A DNA stretch of 13,587 bases from DUOD01 sp050945235 (GTDB lineage Bacteria > Bacillota > Clostridia > DUOD01): the NCBI GenBank assembly GCA_050945235.1, contig JBMNSO010000041.1, positions 1 through 13,587 of the forward strand, in the 5' to 3' direction. Shown in pieces: positions 13,495-13,587 of this stretch (positions are counted from its first letter, which is position 1; every line of letters begins with the position of its first letter). Position numbers and translations under genes: made by a program. Under the pieces are notes generated by a model. That model was given only the letters and a program-made list of their open reading frames with translations, made no database searches and was not told the origin of the DNA.

Positions 13495-13511
13495 ATAGTA
13501 TTCAATACTAT
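13495..13511. repeat. 17-bp perfect palindrome
   Basis: ATAGTATT-C-AATACTAT, eight paired bases around a single centre base, roughly 70 bp upstream of the predicted -35 of the next gene. The shape suits a dimeric regulator site and not a terminator, as the one-base centre cannot form a loop. Confidence 0.5.
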
Positions 13512-13587
13512 TATGGAAATGATTAACTCAATTGCCACAGTTGAAATATTAAGTTTATCCCAGGATATCCCCCATTTTCTTAAATAT

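Larger units (their letters stand above)
13348..13587. other. 240-bp AT-rich upstream region, no gene seen
   Basis: No convincing coding frame on either strand. It contains the promoter of the 13024-13347 gene and a 17-bp palindrome (13495-13511). The window ends here, so a gene further right may begin beyond the edge. Confidence 0.6.

Overview
This window reads as a chromosomal segment of a spore-forming member of the Clostridia (Bacillota). The evidence is the gene content (PcrA and LigA encoded back to back, a YerC-type repressor, a YqeW-type Na/Pi transporter, a LysM protein without signal peptide, a clostridial deacetylase), AT-rich intergenic DNA, strong GGAGG-type ribosome binding sites, TTG and GTG starts, and many intrinsic terminators. 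I see no phage, transposon, CRISPR array, tRNA or rRNA. Most of the window is housekeeping and cell-envelope gene content. No clear multi-gene novel system is visible; the less ordinary parts are a degenerate Mur-ligase paralog, a tandem-OB SSB and two unrecognised small proteins.

Layout, left to right. 1-883 (minus): the 5' part of a secreted SH3b-repeat protein that runs off the left edge and carries a perfect 91-bp internal repeat. 884-1283: an AT-rich non-coding leader rich in inverted repeats. 1284-5478 (minus): pcrA then ligA, 22 nt apart, a DNA repair/replication operon. 5558-5869 (minus): a yerC-like TrpR-fold repressor, ended by a strong terminator before pcrA. 5999-6937 (plus): a LysM protein divergent from yerC. 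6978-7730 (minus): a fumarylacetoacetate hydrolase family enzyme converging on the LysM gene. 7832-10009 (minus): a MurE-like protein followed by a tandem-OB SSB-like protein. 10096-10875 (minus): a membrane-anchored NodB-type polysaccharide deacetylase. 11016-11948 (plus): a Na/Pi cotransporter. 11967-12284 (minus): an unrecognised protein with 11 cysteines. 12398-12877 (minus): a small multi-span membrane protein. 13024-13347 (minus): a small basic protein with its own good promoter. 13348-13587: non-coding as far as seen.

How the genes fit together. PcrA and LigA both act on DNA breaks and replication intermediates. The deacetylase, SH3b protein, LysM protein and perhaps the Mur-like protein point to cell-wall or spore-envelope work. 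The Mur-like gene and the SSB gene look co-transcribed, and no obvious terminator separates them from the upstream deacetylase. Several starts were moved from the longest possible reading frame to the codon with a properly spaced ribosome binding site (ligA, yerC-like, deacetylase, cysteine-rich protein).
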